Shown one piece after another: positions 26,561 through 34,601 of a DNA stretch of 64,000 nucleotides. Position 1 is the stretch's first letter, and each line of letters opens with the position of its first letter. The notes beneath the pieces were generated by a model that saw only the letters and a program-made list of their open reading frames with translations, was not told the DNA's origin and made no database searches. The position numbers were made by a program, and so were the translations under genes. Source of the DNA: Oceaniovalibus sp. ACAM 378 (GTDB lineage Bacteria; Pseudomonadota; Alphaproteobacteria; Rhodobacterales; Rhodobacteraceae); NCBI RefSeq assembly GCF_008085915.1, contig NZ_VSJK01000011.1, positions 1-64,000 of the forward strand, written 5' to 3'.

Positions 26561-26610
26561 CGCGCCTTGGCACGCGTCAGCTATCTCCACAGCACGCGTG
26601 CCAAGGCGCG
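26561..26610. repeat. Perfect 17-bp inverted repeat
   Basis: CGCGCCTTGGCACGCGT at 26561-26577 is exactly complementary to ACGCGTGCCAAGGCGCG at 26594-26610, around a 16-base spacer. It lies just after the istB remnant. No T-run follows, so a terminator is unlikely. A transposon or recombination-site relic or an inverted duplication are possible. Confidence 0.85.
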
Positions 26611-26682
26611 GTTAACTCCCAACCAAACTGTCCAATTTTACACCGGGAAACGGACCCGTTTTGCGCCGGGATTGACACAGGG

Positions 26683-26895
26683 ATGACAATGAAGAGACCG
26701 CTGTATGCTGCCAAAACAGATGAGGCAGGTCGGATCAATTGCGTTTGGTATGCCGAGGTAAAACGCGCGGCGCCACGGCCGATCCGCAATCCGAACCGGC
26801 ATCTTCCCCTCCTGCACAATGCAGATTGTGCAGGGTCCAATGTGCAAGCGATCAAGGACTGGATGACGCAAAACGCCAACGCAGCAGCAGAGTGA
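26683..26895 (+). CDS. Hypothetical 70-residue protein
   Basis: An ATG at 26683 with AGGGATG upstream opens a frame starting MTMKRPLYAAKTDEAGRIN and ending 19 bases before the convergent phnM gene. No family is recognised. The frame is continuous with the upstream transposase mosaic, so it could equally be the chance tail of that open frame. Confidence 0.3.
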   Translation: MTMKRPLYAAKTDEAGRINCVWYAEVKRAAPRPIRNPNRHLPLLHNADCAGSNVQAIKDWMTQNANAAAE

Positions 26896-26913
26896 CGCCC
26901 ACTCAAAGCCGCG

Positions 26914-28059
26914 TCAGAATACGCGAATGCCCGTGCTCCATGTTTCGTTCAAGACGGGCGTGCCGTCGTTGGCGGCAAACCGTATGACGTCTGCACGTTG
27001 TCCAATCCCCAGCGTTCCGCGGTCGGTTAACCCGACAGCCCGCGCCGGTGAGGCTGTGACAGTCCGCATACCGCGCGCTAGATTTCCCCAGATATCGCCG
27101 AGCTGGACCGCAGCCATCAACAACCCTGCGGGCACATAATCGGACGACAAAATATCCAGCCGATCGATCTGTGCCAGATCAGCCGCTGCCACATTGCCCG
27201 AATGTGACCCGCCCCGGATCAGGTTCGGAGCGCCCATGATTGTGGCGATCCCGTGGGAATGGCAGGCATCGGCAGCGGCGACAGTGGTGGGAAACTCTGC
27301 GACGCGCACACCGTAGGACTGGCTGGTGGCAACCTGTTCGAGCGTCGTATCATCATGGCTGGCCAAGGTCGCCCCAAGCCGCGCTGCGGCAGCGACTGTC
27401 GCAGCCTCGTGCTTGGTACCCAAACGCGATTGCAGCCCATAAAGAAAGCCAATGTAGTCATTCCATTCGCCGTCACTGAAACTGCGCTTGCCGCGCACAT
27501 AGGTTTCAAACTTTGACAGGTCCATGAACTGCCGCTGTCCCGGCGTGTGGTCCATCATCGACACAATGCCGATCCGGTCATCGACCGTGAATTCATCAAG
27601 CTCCCCTGACAGGGTTTCAGAGCAGATTTCAGCGCGCAAATGGATATGGTGACTGATCCGCAACAGCCCGGCTGCGCGCACATTCAGGATTTCATCGGTC
27701 ATGCGGCGGGCGTATTTTTCGTATCCCAGATGACCCTCGGACACGATGGACCCCACCCGGATCGCATCGAAGACCGTTGTGATCCCCGTGCCTGCAAGTT
27801 CGCGGTCATGGGCCAGAATGGCGGCACGATATGGCCAGTCCACCTTGGGGCGTGGCGCGAGGTGGCGTTCAAGGTTATCGGTGTGCAGTTCAACCAGACC
27901 GGGCGCGAGATAGTCACCACCCAGATCAATGGCCCCTTGCGGAACAGCCCCGCCTTGTCCGATATCAGATATGATTCCATCGGTGACGACCAATGACCCC
28001 GTCAGGATTTCATCGTTCAGGATCAGTCTGGCATTTGCGAAAATTGTCTGGTTTGTCAT
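26914..28059 (-). CDS. phnM: PhnM: ribose 1-methylphosphonate 5-triphosphate diphosphatase (canonical)
   Basis: 381 residues of the amidohydrolase superfamily. Metal-site motif LHTDNLERHLAPRP around residues 58-71, then ASHDD, MGAPNLIRGGSHSGN and SDYVPAGLL, as in classical PhnM. It removes pyrophosphate from the triphosphate intermediate before C-P cleavage by PhnJ. It is separated from the phnG-N operon by the DUF1045 gene, which runs the other way. A second, divergent PhnM is encoded at 34602-35792. Confidence 0.93.
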   Translation of the reverse strand: MTNQTIFANARLILNDEILTGSLVVTDGIISDIGQGGAVPQGAIDLGGDYLAPGLVELHTDNLERHLAPRPKVDWPYRAAILAHDRELAGTGITTVFDAIRVGSIVSEGHLGYEKYARRMTDEILNVRAAGLLRISHHIHLRAEICSETLSGELDEFTVDDRIGIVSMMDHTPGQRQFMDLSKFETYVRGKRSFSDGEWNDYIGFLYGLQSRLGTKHEAATVAAAARLGATLASHDDTTLEQVATSQSYGVRVAEFPTTVAAADACHSHGIATIMGAPNLIRGGSHSGNVAAADLAQIDRLDILSSDYVPAGLLMAAVQLGDIWGNLARGMRTVTASPARAVGLTDRGTLGIGQRADVIRFAANDGTPVLNETWSTGIRVF

Positions 28060-28109
28060 GTCACTGTCACGCGGGTTTGGCAGATGCGTTCATCTACTGG
28101 GGAATTACG

Positions 28110-28784
28110 ATGTTTGAACGCTATGCGATTTTCTATACTCCAACGGGCCCTTTGGCCGCGTTCGGGGCACATTGGCTGGGCTGGGACAACGGTAAGGGAC
28201 AAGCGGTGCCGCAACCGGATTTCGGACAGATCGACATCGGCGCGGTAACACAGACACCGCGCAAATACGGGTTTCACGGCACATTGAAAGCCCCGTTTCA
28301 TCTGGCCCAAGACACCGGCCTGACCGAATTGCAAATTGCCGCCACGGCCTTTGCGGCCCGTCAACCTGCCTTTGCAATTGGCGCGGTTGAACTGCGCCAT
28401 GACAGCGGATTTGTGGCCCTGCGTCCTGCAAACGAGACGCCGACGTTGCGCGACTTTGCGGCCCGTATCGTCAAAACATTCGATCCATATCGTGCCCCTC
28501 TGACGGAGGTCGATATCGCCCGCAGACGCACCGCGCATCTGAGCGCCCGCCAAGACCAACAGATGTTGGACTGGGGCTATCCCTTCATCTTTGATGACTT
28601 CCATTTTCACCTGACCGTGAGCGGGCGCTTGTCCGCCGATGCGGCAGCACAGGTCATCGCAACACTGTCTAGACACCTTGAACCCATCGTTCCAAATCCC
28701 TTCGTCGTCGACGCCATCACGCTGATGGGGCAAGACACTACGGGTATGTTTCATCAAATCCATCGCTACGCCCTGACCGGGTAA
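28110..28784 (+). CDS. DUF1045 phosphonate-metabolism protein, 2H-phosphoesterase-like
   Basis: 224 residues from the ATG at 28110. Two H-x-T motifs are visible, HGT at residues 56-58 and HLT at 167-169 (in FHFHLTV), the hallmark of 2H phosphoesterases that open cyclic phosphates. The family is regularly found in C-P lyase clusters. No phnP is visible here, so this protein is a good candidate for hydrolysing 5-phosphoribosyl 1,2-cyclic phosphate (inference). It overlaps the end of phnN tail to tail by 19 bases and diverges from phnM across 50 bases. Confidence 0.88.
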   Translation: MFERYAIFYTPTGPLAAFGAHWLGWDNGKGQAVPQPDFGQIDIGAVTQTPRKYGFHGTLKAPFHLAQDTGLTELQIAATAFAARQPAFAIGAVELRHDSGFVALRPANETPTLRDFAARIVKTFDPYRAPLTEVDIARRRTAHLSARQDQQMLDWGYPFIFDDFHFHLTVSGRLSADAAAQVIATLSRHLEPIVPNPFVVDAITLMGQDTTGMFHQIHRYALTG

Positions 28785-29308
28785 AGCCGGTCGAGCGCTG
28801 CCTGAACCGTCTGCTCAAGCGGCCCGCTATTGTCGAGGTGAAGCGCCTCAATGCCATCAGGCAAACGCGCGGCAGCACGGTCTAGCCGCCCTGCAATCTG
28901 CTTGTCCGTCTCGCGGCCGCGAGCGGCCAGCCTTGCGGCAAGCACATCATGGTCAGCCGTCAAATTGATCACTTCAAATCGTGCAAAGCGGTCTTTCGCG
29001 AGGATAAGGGCCGCGCGGGACAGGTTCGCCAGTACATCGCGCCCGTCTTGCAGATGCGTCTTGATTGCAGCGGGGATTGCATAGTGCAACCCATGCGCCT
29101 CCCAGCTCAGGGCAAAGGCATGCGCATCCTCAAGCGCTTGAAATTCTGCAACCGTGACCCCGTCAAAATCCTCGCCACCTGCGTCGCCGGGCCGGGTGAT
29201 GACACGCCGGGCCAGCACGATGCGCGGATCGCGAGCCGCGATTCCTTGCATGACGCTGTCTTTGCCCACACCTGACGGGCCGACGACAGCGATAAAACGC
29301 CCGCTCAT
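28766..29308 (-). CDS. phnN: PhnN: ribose 1,5-bisphosphate phosphokinase
   Basis: 180 residues with an N-terminal P-loop GPSGVGKDS (about residues 9-17) and a guanylate-kinase-like fold. It phosphorylates ribose 1,5-bisphosphate to PRPP, the exit step of the C-P lyase pathway. The start overlaps the phnL stop (ATGA), showing translational coupling. Length matches the family. Confidence 0.93.
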   Translation of the reverse strand: MSGRFIAVVGPSGVGKDSVMQGIAARDPRIVLARRVITRPGDAGGEDFDGVTVAEFQALEDAHAFALSWEAHGLHYAIPAAIKTHLQDGRDVLANLSRAALILAKDRFARFEVINLTADHDVLAARLAARGRETDKQIAGRLDRAAARLPDGIEALHLDNSGPLEQTVQAALDRLYPVRA

Positions 29309-29988
29309 GCCGCCAGTCCGGGGGTGAATTGGGTGACGTCCAGCTGTCGGTCACAGATTTCCTCGCGGGCGGCATGGTCGTGGAATATCCCGATAATCGC
29401 GGCACCACGCGCCTTGGCCTCGGTGATCATGGCCAGCACAGTGGCGCGGTTGGTTGGGTCAAGGCTGGCCGTGGGTTCATCCAGTAAAAGCGCCGGATAG
29501 GGAAAGGCAAAGCCGCGCGCAATGTTGACGCGCTGTTGTTCGCCGCCCGAGAATGTCGTCGGGCTAAGTGTCCAGAGGCGTTCAGGAATGTTCAGACGAG
29601 TCAGAAGCGTCTCTGCCTGCGCCATTGCCGCGTCCCGCGAAGTGCCGGTGGCCAGTAAAGGCTCTGCCACCACATCCAGCGTAGAAACCCGTGGCACAAC
29701 GCGCAGGAACTGACTGACATAACCCAGCGTGCGCCGGCGTAGCTGGATGATCTCGCGCGGGGCGGCGCTGGCCACATCGACACCGCCCACCATGATCCGG
29801 CCCGAGGCCGTCAGGTAGTTGCCATAGATCATCCGCATCAGCGTGGATTTACCCGCGCCAGATGCCCCGACCAAAGCCACGCATTCACCCGGAGCCACTT
29901 GCAACGAGGCACGCGCCATCACCGGAATTTCAGCCGCACCCTGGTTGTGAAGCGTGAAGGATTTTGAGACATTCTCAATATAAATCAT
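29305..29988 (-). CDS. phnL: PhnL: C-P lyase ABC-type ATPase subunit
   Basis: 227 residues with Walker [10 protein letters not shown], signature [12 protein letters not shown] and Walker [13 protein letters not shown]. PhnL is an ABC protein without its own membrane partner that associates with the C-P lyase core rather than transporting a solute. It lies 4 bases after phnK and is coupled to phnN. Confidence 0.93.
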   Translation of the reverse strand: MIYIENVSKSFTLHNQGAAEIPVMARASLQVAPGECVALVGASGAGKSTLMRMIYGNYLTASGRIMVGGVDVASAAPREIIQLRRRTLGYVSQFLRVVPRVSTLDVVAEPLLATGTSRDAAMAQAETLLTRLNIPERLWTLSPTTFSGGEQQRVNIARGFAFPYPALLLDEPTASLDPTNRATVLAMITEAKARGAAIIGIFHDHAAREEICDRQLDVTQFTPGLAA

Positions 29989-29992
29989 TGCC

Positions 29993-30763
29993 TTAAACCT
30001 GCAATACAGAGGACACCAGAAGCTGCGTATAAGTATGCTGCGGATCGTCCAGCACCTGATCCGTCAGCCCCGTTTCAATCACATGACCGTCTTTCATCAC
30101 CATCAGCCGGTCTGCCAAAAGGCGCACAACGGCCAAGTCATGTGTGACAATAATCGCGCTGAGGTTCATCTCGCGCACAAGGCCGCGCAGCAGATCCAAC
30201 AGCCGCGCCTGCACCGACACATCAAGCCCACCCGTGGGTTCATCCATGAACACCAGTCGCGGCCCTGTCACCAGATTGCGCGCGATTTGCAGGCGTTGCT
30301 GCATCCCGCCGGAAAACGCCGTGGGGCGATCATCAATCCGGTCCTCGGCGATCTCCACGCGCCCCAGCCAGTCGATCGCCGCGGCGCGTATGTCCCCGTA
30401 ATGACGCGCATTGACGGCCATCAATCGCTCGCCGACGTTTCCGCCTGCGCTGACATTCATGCGCAGCCCGTCGCGGGCGTGTTGATGCACAAAGGCCCAG
30501 TCGGTGCGGCCAAGCATCCGGCGTTCCGGTTCTGACATCGTTATTGTGTCACGAAGACCATCAGCGCGGGTGTCAAAGCGCACCGCACCGCGATCCGGCG
30601 TCAGATGCCCTGCCAGACAGTTCAGCAAAGTTGACTTCCCCGACCCGCTTTCGCCCACGATGCCCATGACTTCACCGGGATAGAGATCAAATGACACATC
30701 CGAGCAGCCGATCCGTGTCCCATAGAATTTGGCTATGCTTTCAACTTGCAAGAGCGGTGTCAT
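29993..30763 (-). CDS. phnK: PhnK: C-P lyase ABC-type ATPase subunit
   Basis: 256 residues from the ATG at 30763, which overlaps the phnJ stop. Walker [10 protein letters not shown], signature [12 protein letters not shown], Walker [13 protein letters not shown]. PhnK binds the PhnGHIJ core complex through PhnJ. The motif set is complete, so an active ATPase is expected. Confidence 0.94.
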   Translation of the reverse strand: MTPLLQVESIAKFYGTRIGCSDVSFDLYPGEVMGIVGESGSGKSTLLNCLAGHLTPDRGAVRFDTRADGLRDTITMSEPERRMLGRTDWAFVHQHARDGLRMNVSAGGNVGERLMAVNARHYGDIRAAAIDWLGRVEIAEDRIDDRPTAFSGGMQQRLQIARNLVTGPRLVFMDEPTGGLDVSVQARLLDLLRGLVREMNLSAIIVTHDLAVVRLLADRLMVMKDGHVIETGLTDQVLDDPQHTYTQLLVSSVLQV

Positions 30764-31629
30764 GCTGCGTCCTTTTCGTATGGCACACCCTGCGCGCCCA
30801 CATGGCCCGCCTTGCGACGGGTGGTGCAATAATCCGTGTCCGAACACATGAACATCCGCCCACCCGCATCATCCACGATCAATTCGTCCAGATAACTGTC
30901 CTGCGCCCCGCACAGATCACAGGCGTGGTCGGCTTTGGTGGGCAGGAAAGGATAGTCGTCAAAATCAAGGCTGACGACCTGCGTATAAGGCGGAATGGCA
31001 TAGATGCGCTGTTCGCGCCCTGCGCCAAACAATTGAATGCCTGCCATTTCCAGCTTCGGGTTGTCGAACTTCGGAATCGGCGACGGGTCCATGACATAGC
31101 GCCCCTCGACCTTGACCGGATAGGCATAGGCGGTGGCAATATCGCCGTGCTGGCTGATATCTTCGTAAAGTTTCACATGCATCAGCCCGTATTCTTCCAG
31201 GGCATGCATCTTGCGGGTCTCGACTTCGGAGGGTTCGAGAAAACGCAGCGGTTCGGGAATCGGAACCTGATAGACGAGGATCTGATCTGCGCGCAGATCC
31301 TGTTCCGGGATGCGGTGGCGGGTCTGGATGACGCTGGCCTCGGTCGTCGCTTCGGTAACAGCCACTCCAGCGGTCTTTTGGAAGAACCGTCGGATCGACA
31401 CCGCGTTGGTCGTGTCGTCGGCCCCTTGGTCGATCACCTTGAACGTATCATCAGGCGTCAGCACCGCCGCCGATACCTGCACGCCGCCCGTGCCCCAACC
31501 ATAAGGCATCGGCATTTCACGACTGGCGAATGGCACCTGATGGCCAGGGATCGCGAGCCCCTTGAGGATCGCACGCCTGATCATCCGCTTGGTCTGTTCG
31601 TCCAGATAGGCAAAATTGTAATCGCTCAC
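30760..31629 (-). CDS. phnJ: PhnJ: carbon-phosphorus lyase (radical SAM enzyme)
   Basis: 289 residues from a GTG start that overlaps the phnI stop. It cleaves the C-P bond of ribose 1-alkylphosphonate 5-phosphate with an Fe4S4 cluster and SAM. Four cysteines at about residues 237, 240, 262 and 268 keep the spacing of Escherichia coli PhnJ (C241, C244, C266, C272). The glycine that hosts the glycyl radical (E. coli Gly32) is present in IPGHQVPF. All catalytic features are therefore intact. Confidence 0.96.
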   Translation of the reverse strand: MSDYNFAYLDEQTKRMIRRAILKGLAIPGHQVPFASREMPMPYGWGTGGVQVSAAVLTPDDTFKVIDQGADDTTNAVSIRRFFQKTAGVAVTEATTEASVIQTRHRIPEQDLRADQILVYQVPIPEPLRFLEPSEVETRKMHALEEYGLMHVKLYEDISQHGDIATAYAYPVKVEGRYVMDPSPIPKFDNPKLEMAGIQLFGAGREQRIYAIPPYTQVVSLDFDDYPFLPTKADHACDLCGAQDSYLDELIVDDAGGRMFMCSDTDYCTTRRKAGHVGAQGVPYEKDAA

Positions 31630-32714
31630 TCTGCGGCCTCCTGATGGATGTTGGCTTGTGCCTCGCGGCGCAGCTTGCGGATCAGTTCAAGCTCCGATTG
31701 AAAATCGACGTAATGGGGCAGTTTGATATGCTCCAGAAAACCCGTCGCCTGAATGTTATCGCTATGATATAAAACAAACTCTTCGTCCTGCGCGGGTGCG
31801 CCAAGGCAGTCTTCGCCCAGCTCTTTCCACCGCAAGGCGCGATCCACCAAAGCCATGGAAATCGCCTTGCGCTCGGTCATCCCGAACACCAGCCCATAGC
31901 CGCGTGTGAACTGCGGCGGCTGCGTTTTGGAGCCTTGAAACTGGTTGACCGTTTCGCATTCCGTCACCGTGATTTCGCCAATCTCGATAGCGAACCCCAG
32001 CTCGGGAATGTCCATTTCAACGGCCACGGCCCCGATGCGCAATTCGGCGACAAAGGCATGGTTGCGCGCATAGCCGCGCTGCGTGGAATAGGCCAAGCCA
32101 AGGATGAACCCTTCATCACCCCGCGTCAGCGATTGCAGCCGCAAGGCACGACTGGCAGGTAATTCCAACGGGGTGCGGGTCAGGTCGTCAGGCACGTCTT
32201 TGCCCGCTGGCTCGGTCTGGATCAAATCCTCGCGGTCCAGAAAGGACATGATATGCGGCGTCGCGGTCTTTTGTGGTTCTGCAACCTGCACGTCGCCCGC
32301 ATCACCATCGGCGGCCAGTTTGAAATCCAGCAAACGATGAGTGTAGTCAAACGTCGGCCCAAGAACCTGCCCCCCCGGTGCATCTTTGAATGTGGCCGAA
32401 ACCCGCCTGTCGCAGGCCATGTCTTCGGTATCTATCGGGTTTGATCCGCCAAAACGTGGCAGTGTCGTGCGGTAGGCGCGGATCAGAAAGATTGCCTCGA
32501 TCAGATCACCCCGCGCCTGCTTGATCGCAAGGGCGGCAAGGTCAGGATCATAAAGCGAGCCTTCCGCCATCACGCGATTGACCGCCAGCGTCATCTGCGC
32601 GCGAATTTGTGCGACACTTAACTCTGGAACAGATGTGTCGCCGCGCCGCTCTTCGGCCAGCCACGCATGGGCGTTATCAATGGCGCGCTCGCCACCTTTT
32701 ACTGCGACATACAT
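31626..32714 (-). CDS. phnI: PhnI: C-P lyase core / nucleosidase subunit
   Basis: 362 residues from the ATG at 32714 (MYVAVKGGERAIDNAHAWLA), overlapping the phnH stop; an upstream in-frame start at 32762 would lie inside phnH. MYVAVKGGE.AI and RGYARNHAFVAELRIG are conserved PhnI stretches. With PhnG, H and L it attaches the phosphonate to ribose by displacing adenine from ATP. Confidence 0.94.
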   Translation of the reverse strand: MYVAVKGGERAIDNAHAWLAEERRGDTSVPELSVAQIRAQMTLAVNRVMAEGSLYDPDLAALAIKQARGDLIEAIFLIRAYRTTLPRFGGSNPIDTEDMACDRRVSATFKDAPGGQVLGPTFDYTHRLLDFKLAADGDAGDVQVAEPQKTATPHIMSFLDREDLIQTEPAGKDVPDDLTRTPLELPASRALRLQSLTRGDEGFILGLAYSTQRGYARNHAFVAELRIGAVAVEMDIPELGFAIEIGEITVTECETVNQFQGSKTQPPQFTRGYGLVFGMTERKAISMALVDRALRWKELGEDCLGAPAQDEEFVLYHSDNIQATGFLEHIKLPHYVDFQSELELIRKLRREAQANIHQEAAE

Positions 32715-33274
32715 CAGGTCACCCGTGTTGTGCGTGGCAAAGCCGCAAGGCGTTCGCCGCACGTGAAAATGAAATCCAGCCCGAGGGGGAAAAGCTTTGC
32801 GTTGGTTTTGAAAGCTTGAGTTTCGGGTAAGGACAAGGCGGCCTTCTCCTTGATCCCCGGCCCAACCAATACCGCACCATCGTTTGACAGATTTCGGCGT
32901 TCAACAATCACCGTGGTGGACCTGTCAGGATATTCTGCCGTTCCAAGCCGGAAATCCGCCAATGGCAAATCATCCCATGCACCGACCGCAAACATCGCGT
33001 GTCGCGCCTCTGCGAAAGGCGCGCCGGTGTAAAAGGTGATCCAGTCACGCAGTTGCGGAGTGTCATGGCTGGCAGCAAGATGGATCGGCGTTTCCGGATC
33101 GCATAACGTGAGCACAACAACACCTGCCGCAGCGCTCAGAGGGGCGGGCGGTTGCGCTCCGGCCACAGTGACGATTTCGCCGGGCCGGGCCATGGCAATC
33201 ATGACAGCGCGAAAGGCATAGGCGGCGTCGATCGACGGATCAGCAAAACCGCCCTCAAGGACTTGGGCCTGCAT
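32714..33274 (-). CDS. phnH: PhnH: C-P lyase core subunit
   Basis: 186 residues from the ATG at 33274; a TTG lies one codon upstream. It contains FRAVMIAMARPGEIVTV near the N terminus and a C-terminal GVDLIFTCGERLAALPRTTRV-like ending (here GLDFIFTCGERLAAL), both typical of PhnH. It is a structural component of the PhnG2H2I2J2 complex. It overlaps phnG and phnI by single-base TGATG junctions. Confidence 0.94.
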   Translation of the reverse strand: MQAQVLEGGFADPSIDAAYAFRAVMIAMARPGEIVTVAGAQPPAPLSAAAGVVVLTLCDPETPIHLAASHDTPQLRDWITFYTGAPFAEARHAMFAVGAWDDLPLADFRLGTAEYPDRSTTVIVERRNLSNDGAVLVGPGIKEKAALSLPETQAFKTNAKLFPLGLDFIFTCGERLAALPRTTRVT

Positions 33275-33729
33275 CAATCTTCTCCCCGGACCATTGTAAA
33301 GAAATCCACTTTGGTTGCAGCGGCTTTGGATGCGCGGGTGGTCTTGCAGCTGGCCATTGCATTGCGCAGCGGGGCCAGTAGGCCCGCGTCAACGGCTTCG
33401 GCGGCATTTGTCTGCATCAGCGCATCAACCAATGCGGCGCAAAGCGCATGGTCTTTGCCCCTGCCCTGCACATAGCCATGCCCGATCGTCCCGTCGGCCA
33501 GTTTGACCGACGCGCGCGTGACGGTCATTTCACCCAGATTGAAGGCCGCGCCAATTGCCCCTGCACGGCCGCGCACCATGACGCCGCCGATTTCCGGCGC
33601 GCGCAATAATGTGTGGGCCGGATTAATGGTCATGTCCGCCCAGAGCGTCGCAACATCCGCCGCGGGGGACTTCGCCAACAAACTGAGCCAGCCTTTACGC
33701 GCAGCATTTGGATCGCTCACCATATTCAT
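33274..33729 (-). CDS. phnG: PhnG: C-P lyase core subunit
   Basis: 151 residues. It contains LLRAPEIGGVMVRGRAGA and GEMTVTRASVKLADGTIGHGYVQGR, the conserved PhnG core. It is the first gene of the phnGHIJKLN operon, preceded by GAGGTG and by a palindromic operator just upstream. It has a second possible ATG two codons in. Confidence 0.94.
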   Translation of the reverse strand: MNMVSDPNAARKGWLSLLAKSPAADVATLWADMTINPAHTLLRAPEIGGVMVRGRAGAIGAAFNLGEMTVTRASVKLADGTIGHGYVQGRGKDHALCAALVDALMQTNAAEAVDAGLLAPLRNAMASCKTTRASKAAATKVDFFTMVRGED

Positions 33730-33744
33730 CTAGACACCTCATGA

Positions 33745-33760
33745 AGTTGTATATACAACT
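33745..33760. promoter_or_regulatory. Probable PhnF operator palindrome
   Basis: AGTTGTATATACAACT is a perfect 16-bp palindrome, 16 bases upstream of phnG and 63 bases upstream of divergent phnF. HutC/PhnF-type GntR proteins bind T-rich palindromes of this form. CTAGAC occurs on both sides (33730-33735 and 33759-33764). The position is right for repressing phnG and for autoregulation. Confidence 0.7.
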
Positions 33761-33822
33761 AGACAAATATTAACGGGTAACATTGGGTCTGCCAATCCCC
33801 CGAAGTGTGAAGTTTTGATGAC

Positions 33823-34536
33823 ATGCCCCCCCGAACCCCGATCTGGAAGGCCATTGCTGACACGCTGCGAAGTGATATCGCAAAGGGCCTTTATCGCCCC
33901 GGAGACAAACTGCCGACAGAAGCCACCTTGGCGCAGCGATTTGGGGTGAACAGGCACACGGTGCGGCACGCGCTGGCCATGCTTGCCGAGGAAGACCTTG
34001 TCTATGCCAGACGGGGCGCCGGCGTTTTTGTGAAGACAACGCCCACGGACTATCCCATCGGCCGTCGTGTCCGCTTTCACCAAAACCTGACCGCCGCAGG
34101 CCGAACACCTGCCAAGAGGGTTCTGTTGCTTGACACCCGCCTGCCAAGTGCATCAGAGCAGGACGCGCTCCAACTGGGCAGCAAAGAACCGGTGCATGTC
34201 TATGAAGGCATCTCACTCTCTGAGGACCGCCCCATCGCGCTTTTCCGGAGTGTTTTTCCCGCTGCGCGATTTCCAGACCTTTTGACCCATCTTGGCCGGG
34301 ACCATTCCGTCACGGCGGCACTTGGTCAGTTTGGTATCGTCGATTACACCCGTGCCTTGACACGCGTGAATGCAAAGCTGGCAACGGCGACACAGGCGCT
34401 ACATTTGCAGATTGCCGAAAACTCACCGGTTCTGCGGACCATCGGGCTGAACGTCGATACCAACAACACGCCAATCGAGGTTGGGCGCACCTGGTTCGCG
34501 GGCGACAAGGTCACACTGACACTTGCCGACCCATAG
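33823..34536 (+). CDS. phnF: PhnF: GntR-family (HutC/UTRA) regulator of phn genes
   Basis: 237 residues. The N-terminal GntR winged helix (about residues 3-70: GLYRPGDKLPTEATLAQRFG then NRHTVRHALAMLAEE) is followed by a UTRA ligand domain ending with FAGDKVTLTLA. It diverges from phnG. PhnF proteins repress phosphonate genes and respond to a phosphonate-pathway metabolite or phosphate status. Confidence 0.93.
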   Translation: MPPRTPIWKAIADTLRSDIAKGLYRPGDKLPTEATLAQRFGVNRHTVRHALAMLAEEDLVYARRGAGVFVKTTPTDYPIGRRVRFHQNLTAAGRTPAKRVLLLDTRLPSASEQDALQLGSKEPVHVYEGISLSEDRPIALFRSVFPAARFPDLLTHLGRDHSVTAALGQFGIVDYTRALTRVNAKLATATQALHLQIAENSPVLRTIGLNVDTNNTPIEVGRTWFAGDKVTLTLADP

Positions 34537-34601
34537 GGTTTCATAATCCTGATACATGGCTCCGTTAAAGTTGTAAAAAATCTGGCGGATCAGGCAACCA
34601 A

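Noticed and set aside
25831-26895. A single 354-residue transposase gene
   Set aside because: Segments match different IS families and opposite strands; treated as separate remnants instead.
30691-31644. 317-codon plus-strand open frame
   Set aside because: Lies entirely opposite phnJ, whose catalytic motifs are intact; a shadow of GC-rich coding.
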